Notes: a model not told the origin generated them from the letters alone. A stretch of 64,000 nt of DNA from Snodgrassella alvi wkB2 (GCF_000600005.1 NZ_CP007446.1:496001-560000); one strand, 5' to 3'. Numbered from the stretch's first letter, positions 1-8,912 are shown. Numbers and translations: made by a program.

Positions 1-1
1 C

Positions 2-667
2 GACAGTGATTTTGGCGTCATCGCTGTACGCTCGTTTGGCATGTACACTTTTCGCATTGCCCAGCCGGCAGTTTTCTTTCGTGAAGTAAGCGGTGTCTGT
101 GAAGAATACCGAACTGAAACATTGGAAGAGCAGCTGCGTAATCTAGTTATTACTCAGATGGCCACTGCTTTTGGCAATTCTTCTATTCCTTTTCTGGATA
201 TGGCTGCTAACCAGCTAATGCTGTCACAGCAAATGATAACATTACTAAAACCGGCTTTTGCAGAGCTCGGACTGGAGCTGGAAAAGTTTACTGTGGAAAG
301 CATTACTCTGCCGGAAAATCTGCAAAAGCGCCTCGATGAGCGTATCGGCATGGGTATTGTCGGGGATATAGCACGTTACACCCAGTATCAGACTGCACAG
401 GCCATTCCGCTGGCAGCGGAGAATGAAGGCGGTATTGCCGGAATTGGTGCCGGACTGGGGGTCGGTATGAATATAGCCACTGTGATGACTTCAGGTCTGA
501 CCGGAACGGTGGCTGCACAGACTGCACCGGCCGGTAGTACTGAAAACGGAACTTCAGATTTAACTGCCCGGCTCGCGCAACTGAAAACATTGCTGGAGCA
601 AAACCTGATTAGTCAGAATGATTATGATACTGCCAAGGCTGAGATTATCAAAAAAATCACCGGTTAA
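2..667 (+). CDS. SPFH/Band-7 domain protein with C-terminal SHOCT-like helix pair (5' partial)
   Basis: The frame is open from the first bases of the window, with in-frame codons before the ATG at 41, so the true start lies upstream; about 221 residues remain. The N-terminal part reads like the second half of an SPFH (stomatin/prohibitin/flotillin) domain of the virion-core-protein-like group. A Gly/Ala-rich linker follows (around positions 425-560). The last ~35 residues (LTARLAQLKTLLEQNLIS and on) match a SHOCT motif, a short helical oligomerisation element often at protein ends. Membrane-associated scaffolding is the usual role of such proteins. It is followed 8 bp later by a zinc-ribbon DUF4178 gene, a common partner of this family, so the two are probably co-transcribed. 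Confidence 0.75.
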   Translation, partial: DSDFGVIAVRSFGMYTFRIAQPAVFFREVSGVCEEYRTETLEEQLRNLVITQMATAFGNSSIPFLDMAANQLMLSQQMITLLKPAFAELGLELEKFTVESITLPENLQKRLDERIGMGIVGDIARYTQYQTAQAIPLAAENEGGIAGIGAGLGVGMNIATVMTSGLTGTVAAQTAPAGSTENGTSDLTARLAQLKTLLEQNLISQNDYDTAKAEIIKKITG

Positions 668-675
668 TTCGCAGT

Positions 676-2514
676 ATGAATAGTTCATCCTCTTATCTGC
701 TGCACACAAGCTGTCCCAGCTGCGGGGCTGAAATCGGAATCCGTTCAGCCACCGCAGTCACTGCGGTTTGCGGCTATTGTCATTCTGTTTTATTAGTTAA
801 TCAGAATAAACTGCTTCAGTCAGGGCGCCATTCTGCAGTATTGAATGATTTATCTCCGCTGCAAATCGGTACTACCGGTAAGTGGCAGGGTAAGTCATTT
901 ATTCTGATCGGGCGTATTCAAGTACATTATGAAGCAGGTTTATGGAATGAGTGGCATGCACTGTTAGAAGATGGCAGCAGTGCATGGCTGTCTGAAACTA
1001 ATGACCGTTTTGCTTTTACCCGTTTGCAGCCGGCATCTGCCGGTGAGGAAAAATTACCCGAATTCAGTAGTCTGAAAGTCGGTAAAACATTTTTTAAGTA
1101 TCAGTCACGTTGGTATGCTGTAGCTGATATTCACAAAACCAGCCGCGGTCAGTATGTGGCTGAAGGTGAGTTACCTGTATCGCTGCCAAATTCTGAAACA
1201 GCACTGGTAGCTGATTGCCGTAATGGTTTGTCATTTATTACGCTGGATTACTCATCCGGTCAGCAACAGCCTGAAGTATTTGCAGGCCGGGGAGTGACCC
1301 TGAAATCACTGAAACTGCAAAACACTCGCAGAAAAGAACAGATACGCAGCCAGGCCGGTTATGTAAAAGGCAGAACTAAAAGAGGTAAATGCCCGAGTTG
1401 CGGCGGTGAAATTCTCTGGGTAAGCGGGGTAACCGATTACGTACTATGCCAGTATTGCCACGGTCAGATGGATATGAGTGAAGACGCGGCATTACAGAAA
1501 AACATCAGTGAGAAGCGTGAATGGTATGAGCGTCAGTTAACCATTAAAATTGGCAGCAAAGCACGTATCAACAATGAAGACTGGTGGGTACTGGGTGCAA
1601 TGATACTGGTGGAATTACCAGTACAGATAGCTTTTCCGGATGTACCTTTGTATGTTCAGGTTATGCGTGAAGAGACAGAGGAAGAAGACAGTCTTGGCTG
1701 GACTGAATATCTGCTTTACTCACCCAGAAAAGGCTTTTTATGGCTGCTGGAGCTGGAAAATAATCAATGGGCAATGTCTTCAACACTGGAGGATTGGCCT
1801 ATTTTAAACGGACCATTACAACCGCTCGATTTAAAAAGAGAAGATATTCCGTTTTTATATGATTATGCTGCCCATGTAATGTATGCTGCCGGTGCATTTT
1901 ACTGGCAGGTTGCTCCGGGCGACAGAATGTATTATATCGATTATGGTTGCAAGGCGCATAAACTGTCTACAACGCTCACGGACAACGAACAATCATGGTC
2001 TGTGGTCAGCACCATCCCTGCTTCTCTGGTGGCTGCATGGTTTCAAAATGATAAAAATATCAGTATTAAAGCAAAACCCCTTGAGCGGGATAAAGCTGTT
2101 GAAATTGTGCGTGAACATCAAGGCATTAAAGCAAAAGATTTTAATGCCGACAATATCAGAAAATGGTCCCGGCAAACCTTTATAAATTCTCTGTTTAATA
2201 TTTATAACCCTAATTTCTGGATAGCTTTATTTGTTGTTTTAAATTTACCGGTAATTTTTATAATATTGGTCGGCGGACCGGCTGATTATGACTATGGAAT
2301 TGATGCGGTGCTAGTGTTTATATTTGCTTTTAGTTTACTGTCGACTGTGCCCAAATTAAAAACTCGTCAATTAAATAAAACCAGAAAATATAATATTTAT
2401 ATTGCTGCAATACTATTAATTGCATTTACATGGATAGATTATGCCGCGCATGAAACAGATACAAACTCTTCGGGCGGGCATTATTATAGTAGCAGCGGGC
2501 GATGGCACAAATAA
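676..2514 (+). CDS. DUF4178 domain protein with two zinc ribbons and C-terminal membrane helices
   Basis: 612 residues. Two CxxC...CxxC zinc-ribbon modules are visible: C13/C16 with C32/C35, and C239/C242 with C258/C261. Each is followed by a beta-rich region of the DUF4178 type. Around residues 510-590 there are hydrophobic stretches consistent with two or three membrane helices, and the tail is rich in Ser/Gly/His. The function of DUF4178 is not known; the family often sits beside SPFH-like proteins and polyamine genes such as speD, as here on both sides. The stop codon overlaps the next gene (speD) by 13 bp, which points to translational coupling. The assignment rests on overall resemblance and the cysteine pattern. 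Confidence 0.75.
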   Translation: MNSSSSYLLHTSCPSCGAEIGIRSATAVTAVCGYCHSVLLVNQNKLLQSGRHSAVLNDLSPLQIGTTGKWQGKSFILIGRIQVHYEAGLWNEWHALLEDGSSAWLSETNDRFAFTRLQPASAGEEKLPEFSSLKVGKTFFKYQSRWYAVADIHKTSRGQYVAEGELPVSLPNSETALVADCRNGLSFITLDYSSGQQQPEVFAGRGVTLKSLKLQNTRRKEQIRSQAGYVKGRTKRGKCPSCGGEILWVSGVTDYVLCQYCHGQMDMSEDAALQKNISEKREWYERQLTIKIGSKARINNEDWWVLGAMILVELPVQIAFPDVPLYVQVMREETEEEDSLGWTEYLLYSPRKGFLWLLELENNQWAMSSTLEDWPILNGPLQPLDLKREDIPFLYDYAAHVMYAAGAFYWQVAPGDRMYYIDYGCKAHKLSTTLTDNEQSWSVVSTIPASLVAAWFQNDKNISIKAKPLERDKAVEIVREHQGIKAKDFNADNIRKWSRQTFINSLFNIYNPNFWIALFVVLNLPVIFIILVGGPADYDYGIDAVLVFIFAFSLLSTVPKLKTRQLNKTRKYNIYIAAILLIAFTWIDYAAHETDTNSSGGHYYSSSGRWHK

Positions 2515-2879
2515 AACAGCTTAGTCATAGTGTAGGGCAGCACTGTTTACTGGATGTTTATCAAACAAACGGTAACTGGTTGCAGGATGCTGTTGCCATC
2601 GAAGAATTATTGCGTCAGGCTGCGCAGGCAGCACAGGCGCATATTCTTACCAGTCATTTTCATACTTTCGGCGGCAATGGTGGTGTTACGGGTGTATTGT
2701 TATTGGCTGAATCACATATCAGTATCCATACATGGCCTGAACATCACTATGCTGCCATTGATATATTTATGTGCGGACAGTTACTGACTGAAGCTGCTGT
2801 GGCAAAATTACAAAAATTATTACCGGATGCACAGATGCAGATTCGCTGGTTGGCACGCGAATATTTGCCAAAAGTATAA
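2502..2879 (+). CDS. speD: S-adenosylmethionine decarboxylase proenzyme (prokaryotic class)
   Basis: 125 residues, the length of the short bacterial/archaeal SpeD (SpeH) class. It carries the diagnostic self-cleavage region ESHISIHTWPE; by family knowledge the chain is cut before the Ser, which becomes the pyruvoyl group that decarboxylates S-adenosylmethionine to provide aminopropyl groups for spermidine synthesis. Conserved catalytic His and Cys positions (HHYAAIDIFMCG) are also present. The ATG at 2502 lies inside the end of the DUF4178 gene and no other start fits. No spermidine synthase is adjacent. The next gene is convergent (bamD). Confidence 0.93.
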   Translation: MAQIKQLSHSVGQHCLLDVYQTNGNWLQDAVAIEELLRQAAQAAQAHILTSHFHTFGGNGGVTGVLLLAESHISIHTWPEHHYAAIDIFMCGQLLTEAAVAKLQKLLPDAQMQIRWLAREYLPKV

Positions 2880-3082
2880 AATTTTTCTGAACTGAAATCA
2901 GGGTAACAATAATCAGAACATACTTTTCAATTTCCGAAACGATGCCTGCAGAAATTCCGAGCATATTGAATAAATATTTGCTGTAAAAAAGAATACAGAT
3001 TACTTGTATTTGTAAGTCCTGATGACTTCTGTGCACCATGTGCAATAACTATCCAGAGCAGAATAATCAATTGCGCATATAC

Positions 3083-3118
3083 AAAAAATCAGACCAATAC
3101 CTGCGAATTGGTCTGATT
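3083..3118 (-). terminator. Rho-independent terminator of bamD
   Basis: A perfect 12-bp stem (AATCAGACCAAT at 3087-3098 against 3107-3118) with an 8-nt loop. On the minus strand it is followed by a run of T (complement of 3083-3088). It lies 48 bp beyond the bamD stop and could also stop transcripts from speD, although the T tract is only good on the minus strand. Confidence 0.85.
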
Positions 3119-3165
3119 AAGAAGTGTAGCTTATCTGAGACTGAGTACCGGAATATCAGCCGTAA

Positions 3166-3972
3166 TTACTTCCAGTAACGCCACCATGGAATGGTATTGT
3201 GATCCTGCCATGGTTTCTGTAAATACGGGCTGTTCGGGAAATTCTGTGCCAGTACACGTTTGGTATCATCACTGAGTTTCTGCTCGCCCAGATTTGCATA
3301 TGCTGAAACCATGATTGCCAGAGCTTCTTCAACATTTGGCGTATTCTGAAATTGAGAAATGACAGTCTGTGCCCGTCCTACCGCAGCAAGCCACGCACCG
3401 CGCTTCATATAATAGCGTGCCACGGAGAGTTCATTACCACCCAGTGCATCCAGCAGTTTCTGCATTTTGGCACGGGCGTCGTCAGCATATTTGCTCTGTG
3501 GAAAATACTGTACGAGCAGAGCAAAAGTAGCATAAGCTTCACGGTTTGCTTTAGGATCGCGGTCAGACCAGTCCTGTTTTGCCAGTTTGCTGACAAATGA
3601 TTTGTCTTCATTGAGCTGAATCAGCGCTTTCAAATATAGCGCATAATCCATATTCGGATGTTGCGGATAAAGACGCTGGAACTGTTCAATAGCTGCCAGT
3701 GCCTTATCGTTCTCATCATCCTTATAATAAGCATAAGCCGTATCCAGCTGAGCCTGTTCGGCATAAGAACCATAAGGAAAACGTGCCTGCAGAATTTCGT
3801 ATAATTTCTCTGCATGAGTATAATTACGGTGCATCAGCTCATCATGTGCTTCATTGTACAGACGCTGAACTGACCAGTCCTGGGTAATCTGGGAATCTTT
3901 ATCTACCGTACTTGTGCTGGCACAGGCACTCAGTAACAGGCCTAAGGCCACCGCCAAAAACAAATTTTTCAT
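3166..3972 (-). CDS. bamD: Outer membrane protein assembly lipoprotein BamD (ComL)
   Basis: 268 residues from the ATG at 3972; a GTG three codons upstream (3981) is an alternative. Residues 1-18 form a lipoprotein signal (MKNLFLAVALGLLLSAC) with lipobox LSAC, so the Cys is the lipidation site and the protein would sit on the inner face of the outer membrane. The rest is a TPR-like helical repeat protein (EKLYEILQARFPYGSYAEQA and similar units), as in BamD/ComL, the essential partner of BamA in inserting beta-barrel proteins. The start codon overlaps the rluD start on the other strand by two bases. A strong terminator follows. Confidence 0.93.
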   Translation of the reverse strand: MKNLFLAVALGLLLSACASTSTVDKDSQITQDWSVQRLYNEAHDELMHRNYTHAEKLYEILQARFPYGSYAEQAQLDTAYAYYKDDENDKALAAIEQFQRLYPQHPNMDYALYLKALIQLNEDKSFVSKLAKQDWSDRDPKANREAYATFALLVQYFPQSKYADDARAKMQKLLDALGGNELSVARYYMKRGAWLAAVGRAQTVISQFQNTPNVEEALAIMVSAYANLGEQKLSDDTKRVLAQNFPNSPYLQKPWQDHNTIPWWRYWK

Positions 3973-5101
3973 GAAAGACACTTCTTTGTTAGAGAATGAT
4001 GACGATTATAACGATGATTTGCCATTTACGGCAGATGATAGTACACAAAGTTATAAAAATTGGACAGTACCTAATGAACTGGCCGGCCTGCGTCTGGATG
4101 CCGCACTGGCAAAACTAGCGCCAGAATTTTCCCGCAGCCGGCTGACTGCGTGGATAAAAGACGGCCATGTCACAGTCAATGGCAGCGTAGTCCCGCCCAA
4201 GTATAAACTGATAGGCGGCGAAGCCATACAGGCAGCCATCCAGCAGGATGAAAGTCAGCTGGCTTTCATACCGCAGGCTATGTCACTGGATATTATATAT
4301 GAAGATGATAGTGTACTGGTACTGAATAAACCGGCCGGGTTGGTTGTACATCCTGCAGCAGGAAACTGGCAGGGCACATTACTCAATGGTCTGCTCGCGT
4401 ATTGCCCGGTACTGACACAAGTACCACGAGCCGGTATCGTGCACCGTCTGGATAAAGATACCAGCGGATTAATGGTTGTCGCCAAAACCATAGTCGCACA
4501 AACTCATCTGGTTCGTCAGTTACAGGCACGGACAGTCAAACGTACCTATCGTGCTGTTGCTGACGGGGTAGTGCCGTTTGATGGTAAAATTGAAACACTG
4601 ATCGGACGTGATCCGCATAATCGTACCCGTATGGCTGTTGTCCCTTTTGGCGGCAAAGAGGCCATTACGCATGTTAAAGTACTCGAACGTTATGCCGATT
4701 TCAGCTATATCGAATGTCAGCTGGAAACCGGCCGTACTCATCAGATTCGCGTGCATATGAGAGCTGCCGGACATCCGCTTGCCGGAGATGCTCTTTATGG
4801 TAATCCGCGCCATCACGCCACAACAGAAGTCAGAGACGCTATTAAAATGCTGGCACGTCAGGCACTGCATGCCTACCGGCTGAGTTTTATTCATCCGCAA
4901 ACTCAGGAGAATATGCAATTTGAAGCTCCGTTACCGGCTGATATTTATCATTTACTGTCTGTACTGCGTTTACAGGCTGGCATGGACTCTTCCATTAAAA
5001 CAGAAGATCAATGGCAGCAGCGGCTGAGTGCGGAAGCAGCAGAAGATGATGACTGGGACGACGATGATTATGATGTGGATGTTATTTATGTACGCGAATA
5101 G
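3971..5101 (+). CDS. rluD: 23S rRNA pseudouridine synthase RluD
   Basis: 376 residues from the ATG at 3971. A longer frame from 3914 would run back through bamD and is unlikely. An acidic N-terminal leader precedes an S4 RNA-binding domain (LDAALAKLAPEFSRSRLTAWI) and the RluA/RluD catalytic domain with the HRLDKDTSG motif, whose Asp is the catalytic nucleophile. The C-terminal tail is very acidic (DDDWDDDDYDVD). RluD makes the pseudouridines of helix 69 in 23S rRNA. It is divergent from bamD with overlapping start codons, an arrangement also found in Neisseria, so each promoter must lie within the other gene. pgeF follows after 9 bp. Confidence 0.93.
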   Translation: MKDTSLLENDDDYNDDLPFTADDSTQSYKNWTVPNELAGLRLDAALAKLAPEFSRSRLTAWIKDGHVTVNGSVVPPKYKLIGGEAIQAAIQQDESQLAFIPQAMSLDIIYEDDSVLVLNKPAGLVVHPAAGNWQGTLLNGLLAYCPVLTQVPRAGIVHRLDKDTSGLMVVAKTIVAQTHLVRQLQARTVKRTYRAVADGVVPFDGKIETLIGRDPHNRTRMAVVPFGGKEAITHVKVLERYADFSYIECQLETGRTHQIRVHMRAAGHPLAGDALYGNPRHHATTEVRDAIKMLARQALHAYRLSFIHPQTQENMQFEAPLPADIYHLLSVLRLQAGMDSSIKTEDQWQQRLSAEAAEDDDWDDDDYDVDVIYVRE

Positions 5102-5110
5102 GACAGAGGA

Positions 5111-5902
5111 ATGAATCAATGGGACATGAATCAGGCACTCGGTCTGAATCAGAATAAAAATGTCTTTTTTAATGCACAATGGCCGGCACCAGCCAGTGTG
5201 CATACCCTGTTTACAACACGTCAGGGCGGTGTGAGCCAGCCACCGTTCAATTCCTTGAATGTCGGAGCACATGTCGGTGATAACGCAGATGCCGTGCAGC
5301 ATAATCGTGCATTAGTACAACAACAGGTAGCAAAACCTCTGGCTTATCTGAATCAGGTGCACAGCGCAGATGTTATTAATGCTGTGTCTGCGTTAACTGC
5401 ATTGCAGTCAGGTACACCGGCCAATGCTGATGCAAGCTTTTGTCACCGCGGCGAATCGGTAGCCTGTGCGATTATGACAGCCGATTGTTTGCCGGTATTA
5501 TTGTGTGACCGTGCCGGAACTGTAGTTGCTGCTGCACATGCCGGCTGGCGCGGACTGGCAGACGGAGTATTGCAGAATACTGTAGAGGCTATGCAGGTTA
5601 ACCCTCTGGAAATATTAGCTTACCTTGGTCCTGCAATCGGGCCGGAAGCTTTTGAAGTCGGCGCTGATGTATGGGAGGTGTTTTGTCTGAAACAGCCAAA
5701 GGCACAGACTGCATTTACGGATATTGGTAACGAGCACTATCTGGCTGATATTTATGCTCTGGCACGGCTGGCTCTCGCAGATGCCGGTGTGCATCAGGTA
5801 TATGGTGGAACGGAATGTACCGTATTGCAGCGTGAGCGTTATTTTTCTTATCGTCGAGACGGGAAAACCGGCCGTATGCTCAGTGCAATCTGGCTCGAAT
5901 AA
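5111..5902 (+). CDS. pgeF: Peptidoglycan editing factor PgeF (YfiH / multicopper-oxidase-like DUF152)
   Basis: 263 residues, normal for the family. It contains the motifs TTRQGGVS, LNVGAHVGD, NQVHSADV, TADCLPVLL and AAAHAGWRGL, which supply the His and Cys residues of the zinc site. Family members are described as purine nucleoside phosphorylases/laccase-like proteins; in E. coli the homologue edits misincorporated residues in cell-wall precursors. It directly follows rluD, the same order as rluD-yfiH in E. coli, and is probably co-transcribed with it (9-bp gap). Confidence 0.9.
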   Translation: MNQWDMNQALGLNQNKNVFFNAQWPAPASVHTLFTTRQGGVSQPPFNSLNVGAHVGDNADAVQHNRALVQQQVAKPLAYLNQVHSADVINAVSALTALQSGTPANADASFCHRGESVACAIMTADCLPVLLCDRAGTVVAAAHAGWRGLADGVLQNTVEAMQVNPLEILAYLGPAIGPEAFEVGADVWEVFCLKQPKAQTAFTDIGNEHYLADIYALARLALADAGVHQVYGGTECTVLQRERYFSYRRDGKTGRMLSAIWLE

Positions 5903-5946
5903 AACCGCAATGGATTAAATTGCTTACAAATTGAATTCATTTTTTA

Positions 5947-6010
5947 GCCAGAGCATCAATGTTTTATAGAAAATAATCAACTTAAAAAATAAATCGTAGA
6001 TGCTTCTGGC
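5947..6010. repeat. Inverted repeat in the pgeF-DUF6882 gap
   Basis: The 320-bp gap 5903-6222 contains no gene I can support. It holds an imperfect inverted repeat: GCCAGAGCATC (5947-5957) against GATGCTTCTGGC (5999-6010), with a one-base bulge and a ~41-nt AT-rich loop. There is no T run on either side, so it is not a convincing terminator. Downstream of it the sequence is AT-rich with TATAAT-like boxes (around 6140) that could drive the next gene. Confidence 0.4.
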
Positions 6011-6222
6011 GAAAAATTTAATCCGGTCATGCATGCTAATAAAGTGGTAAATATCTGATAATAAATGCTTAATAATATTGTAAGTATATACTTTGTTTAG
6101 TTAACTATAAAAAACTGATTTAGAATTTAATAATTATCGTGATATAATTCAAGTAGTTATAACAATCAATAAATATATAAAATAATTTTTTCTTAACCAG
6201 TATTATAAACAGGGGATAAAAC

Positions 6223-6750
6223 ATGGGTAATTTCTTAAAAAAACTTTTTGGCAGCAAAGAAAAAAATACTGATCAGCATACAACAGAGCTTTCCGAGCCA
6301 GAGCTTACCATTGCACGCGCAAATAACGAGATACAATTACGCACGCAGATAGCAATAGATACTTGGGGTCTTGATACCGCTGAATGGAGTGCAGACCTTG
6401 ATACCGGTACGATTACTTTTGTCAGTCATGAAAAAAAACTGATGGTAACTGCCCCAGTACAAATAGTTGGTACATACAATACTGAAGACAATACCTGGTT
6501 ATGGGGATGGGATCATCCGTCAGTCAGTGAATCGCTCAGTGTAGCTGCACAAAAAGTACGAGATTTTGGTACAGAATATCATCTGGAAGCACTCACCACT
6601 CGCAAACTTGAGATTTCTATGGAAGATGCATGGGGATTTGCTGCACTTGCGTGTTACCTCAGCGGTGGTGAAGGCTGCTATACCGGTTCGGCAGACACAA
6701 CGAAAATATTCATGGTCTATGGTACGGTAACAATAAGTAATAAAGACTAA
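6223..6750 (+). CDS. DUF6882 family protein
   Basis: 175 residues, cytoplasmic (no signal or membrane segment). The N-terminus MGNFLKKLFGSKEK is basic and amphipathic. The central motifs (WGLDTAEWSADLDTG, IVGTYNTEDNTWLWGWDHPS, VRDFGTEYH) match my memory of the DUF6882 family, whose function is unknown. These proteins often appear near toxin/immunity loci or stress genes but there is no such neighbour here. A plausible ribosome site (aggggat) lies 9 bp upstream of the ATG. It stands alone between two AT-rich gaps. Confidence 0.7.
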   Translation: MGNFLKKLFGSKEKNTDQHTTELSEPELTIARANNEIQLRTQIAIDTWGLDTAEWSADLDTGTITFVSHEKKLMVTAPVQIVGTYNTEDNTWLWGWDHPSVSESLSVAAQKVRDFGTEYHLEALTTRKLEISMEDAWGFAALACYLSGGEGCYTGSADTTKIFMVYGTVTISNKD

Positions 6751-7072
6751 CTAGCAAACTATTATCGAAGTAATCAGTAAGATTAGATGTGCATTGCTTT
6801 GCGGATATGACATTGAAATTTACATAAATAAGCGCTTTAACAGAGGAGCGCGGCTTTTATATGCTGATAGGTATACACTAATATCTGCAAATACATTAAT
6901 TTAAAATCTAAATAATAATTAACACTTAATTTAAATTTAAAATTACTTTTAACCTTTTACTCTTAATGTTTTTAATCATTAACTATTAATTATTTAGGGT
7001 CTTTAATATTGCATAATCAAATACTTTAGATTTTGCCAGATATATCGAAATTAAATAGATTCAAATGACATT
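6751..7072. other. AT-rich gap upstream of the aryl polyene cluster
   Basis: No coding frame is supportable here. The stretch is extremely AT-rich with repeated TTAA-type runs (6895-7010), the sort of DNA bound by H-NS-like silencers. This is an inference from composition only. The functional promoter elements sit at its downstream edge and are listed separately. Confidence 0.5.
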
Positions 7073-7123
7073 AACAATAAACAAAAATATTTTATTGTTT
7101 ATTGTTATATATTTACATATAAT
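7073..7123 (+). promoter_or_regulatory. Candidate promoter and palindromic operator of the aryl polyene operon
   Basis: A perfect 12-bp inverted repeat, AACAATAAACAA (7073-7084) and TTGTTTATTGTT (7095-7106), is separated by 10 bp. The right arm contains a -35-like TTGTTT (7095-7100), and exactly 17 bp later there is a consensus TATAAT (7118-7123). The first APE gene starts at 7153, leaving a leader of about 20 nt. The overlap of a palindrome with the -35 box suggests control by a dimeric DNA-binding protein; no regulator gene is adjacent. Confidence 0.55.
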
Positions 7124-7152
7124 GTCAAGTTTATAAGATTTTCAACAGATAT

Positions 7153-7884
7153 ATGAAGTTTTCGATATCTGACTGGCATGCTGTTAGTCCTTTTCATCAT
7201 ACGCCGGAAGACTGGCAAAAATGGGTTGCTCAGCGCAGAAATATAGGTGATTTACCGGCTAAAGATGTGGATTTATCTTTTTTGCCGGCAATGAAAAGAC
7301 GTCGCTTAGGCTCTGCTGCTCGTTTGATGTTTGCTGCGTCATGGCCGCTGCTGCAAGAGGATGCTTCCTGTCCGGTAGTTTTTGTTTCTCATGATGGTGA
7401 GATCAACCGCAGTTTTCAATTGTGGAAAAGCCTGATACAGCAAGAAGAGTTATCACCCACTTCGTTTGCCTTATCAGTACATAATGCCATTATCGGACAA
7501 TGGTCGCTGATGCGGGGTGATATGAGCGAAAGTATTGCGCTGACTGCCAGATACAATGGTTTGGAAATCGGAGTTACTGAGGCTGTAGGTCTGCTGGAAG
7601 AGGGGGCATCACAGGTTTTGGTAGTTGTAGTAGAAGAACCTCTGGCTGAGGAATATAACGTAGCCGCTGTACGTGCTCCGTTTCCGCTGGCACTGGGGTT
7701 AATTATTACCAGAGGTGAACAGGTAAGCCTGACTTATTCAACAGCAGATACTGGCAACGAATTATTATCTGGTGAACTGAATTATTACAGTAGTGCACTG
7801 GAATGGATTACACAGCAGATTACAGCGCAACCCGTGCGTCATCAATCTGCAGAGCAAGGTATCTGGCGGTGGCAAATTGGTTAA
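7153..7884 (+). CDS. apeC: Aryl polyene ketosynthase-like chain length factor (ApeC type)
   Basis: 243 residues, short compared with a full ketosynthase (~400), as expected for the chain-length-factor family of APE clusters. It starts MKFSISDWHAVSP and contains the KS-like segment SVHNAIIGQWSLMRGD, but no active-site Cys in the usual place. By family knowledge ApeC pairs with the ketosynthase ApeO to build the polyene chain. First gene of the operon, preceded by a consensus-like promoter; the ribosome site is weak. The next gene overlaps its end. Confidence 0.8.
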   Translation: MKFSISDWHAVSPFHHTPEDWQKWVAQRRNIGDLPAKDVDLSFLPAMKRRRLGSAARLMFAASWPLLQEDASCPVVFVSHDGEINRSFQLWKSLIQQEELSPTSFALSVHNAIIGQWSLMRGDMSESIALTARYNGLEIGVTEAVGLLEEGASQVLVVVVEEPLAEEYNVAAVRAPFPLALGLIITRGEQVSLTYSTADTGNELLSGELNYYSSALEWITQQITAQPVRHQSAEQGIWRWQIG

Positions 7885-8651
7885 CAGATTGGTGTAACTG
7901 GCTGTGGCGCTGGTGTGCAACAGCAATGGGTTTTGTAATTTTTGGTGTATTCGGGCTGCTGTTTAAAATAATTCTGTGGCCTTATACCTTACCTGCTGTA
8001 AGAAAAAATGCAGATAGCCAGATAAAAGCGCGACGGCTGGTTGCATCTGTCTGGGCGGCATTTATCCGTTATCTGAGTATCACAGGAGTTATTGCTGTCC
8101 GCTATCATGGTTTTGAACGTTTGGGTCGCCCCGGGCAACTGATTCTGGTGAATCATCCTTCATTACTGGATGTTGTGTTTATGCTGGCCAAGGTGCCGGT
8201 GCTCAACTGTATTGTTAAGAAGGATTTGTTGCGTAATCCGGTAATGAAAAGCTCGATACTTGCCTGTGGATTTTTACCGAATGATGAATCTTTACAGGTT
8301 ATTGAGGATGCGGATGCAATACTGCGCAGCGGGCAGAGTATGCTGATTTTTCCTGAAGGCACACGTACCGGATGGGATAATAAAATTTGTTTTAATCGTG
8401 GTGCTGTGTCTATCGGATTACGCAGTGCCAGCGTAATTACCCCGGTCGTGATTGTCATGAATCCGCCGGCGCTGAAAAAATACCAACCCTGGTATCAGGT
8501 ACCAAAACAGAAAATTCATTATGATTTTTATGTTGGTGATGATATCGATCCACAGCAGTGGTTACAACACAAACCTTTGCCAATTGCGGCAAGACAACTT
8601 AACCAGCAGTTGCAGGAATATTTCCAGCAGGAATGCAGTAGAAGAAAGTAG
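7869..8651 (+). CDS. 1-acyl-glycerol-3-phosphate acyltransferase-like protein of the APE cluster
   Basis: I favour the GTG at 7869 (260 residues; GCAAGG at 7854-7859 fits as ribosome site), overlapping apeC by 16 bp; an ATG at 7803 would overlap by 82 bp. One or two N-terminal membrane helices (MGFVIFGVFGLLFKIILW) precede a PlsC domain with the NHPSLLD (HX4D-type) and FPEGTRTG motifs. In APE clusters this enzyme is thought to help attach the polyene to a lipid-like anchor in the outer membrane. It is part of a tight run of genes leading into two acyl carrier proteins. Confidence 0.85.
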   Translation: MANWLTDWCNWLWRWCATAMGFVIFGVFGLLFKIILWPYTLPAVRKNADSQIKARRLVASVWAAFIRYLSITGVIAVRYHGFERLGRPGQLILVNHPSLLDVVFMLAKVPVLNCIVKKDLLRNPVMKSSILACGFLPNDESLQVIEDADAILRSGQSMLIFPEGTRTGWDNKICFNRGAVSIGLRSASVITPVVIVMNPPALKKYQPWYQVPKQKIHYDFYVGDDIDPQQWLQHKPLPIAARQLNQQLQEYFQQECSRRK

Positions 8652-8654
8652 TAA

Positions 8655-8912
8655 ATGAGCGATTTAGTTATTCAGATTAAAGAATTAATTATTGACAGTT
8701 TAGGGCTGGAAGATATCACAACAGATGATATAGGTGATGATATGGCCTTATTCGGGGATGATGGTCTAGGACTGGATTCAGTAGATGCTCTGGAGTTAGG
8801 TCTGGCCATTCAGAAAAAATTTGGTTTGCAAATGGAAAATGACAGCAGCCAGCTGCGCGAGTATTTTTTTAGTGTTAATACACTAGCAAATTACATCCAA
8901 AGCAAACGTTAA
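8655..8912 (+). CDS. apeE: Acyl carrier protein (ApeE type)
   Basis: 85 residues, acidic, four-helix ACP fold expected. The phosphopantetheine attachment Ser lies in the motif LGLDSVDALELG. It begins 3 bp after the acyltransferase stop. In the APE pathway one ACP is thought to receive the aryl starter and the other the extension units; which role this copy has cannot be told from sequence. The phosphopantetheinyl transferase that would activate it is encoded at the far end of the cluster. Confidence 0.9.
   Translation: MSDLVIQIKELIIDSLGLEDITTDDIGDDMALFGDDGLGLDSVDALELGLAIQKKFGLQMENDSSQLREYFFSVNTLANYIQSKR

Noticed and set aside
3914-3970. Longer N-terminus for rluD
   Set aside because: Runs inside bamD and has no ribosome site; the start at 3971 matches the expected position.
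4520-4918. 132-codon frame antisense to rluD
   Set aside because: Shadow of the strongly conserved rluD gene; composition follows codon constraints of the other strand.
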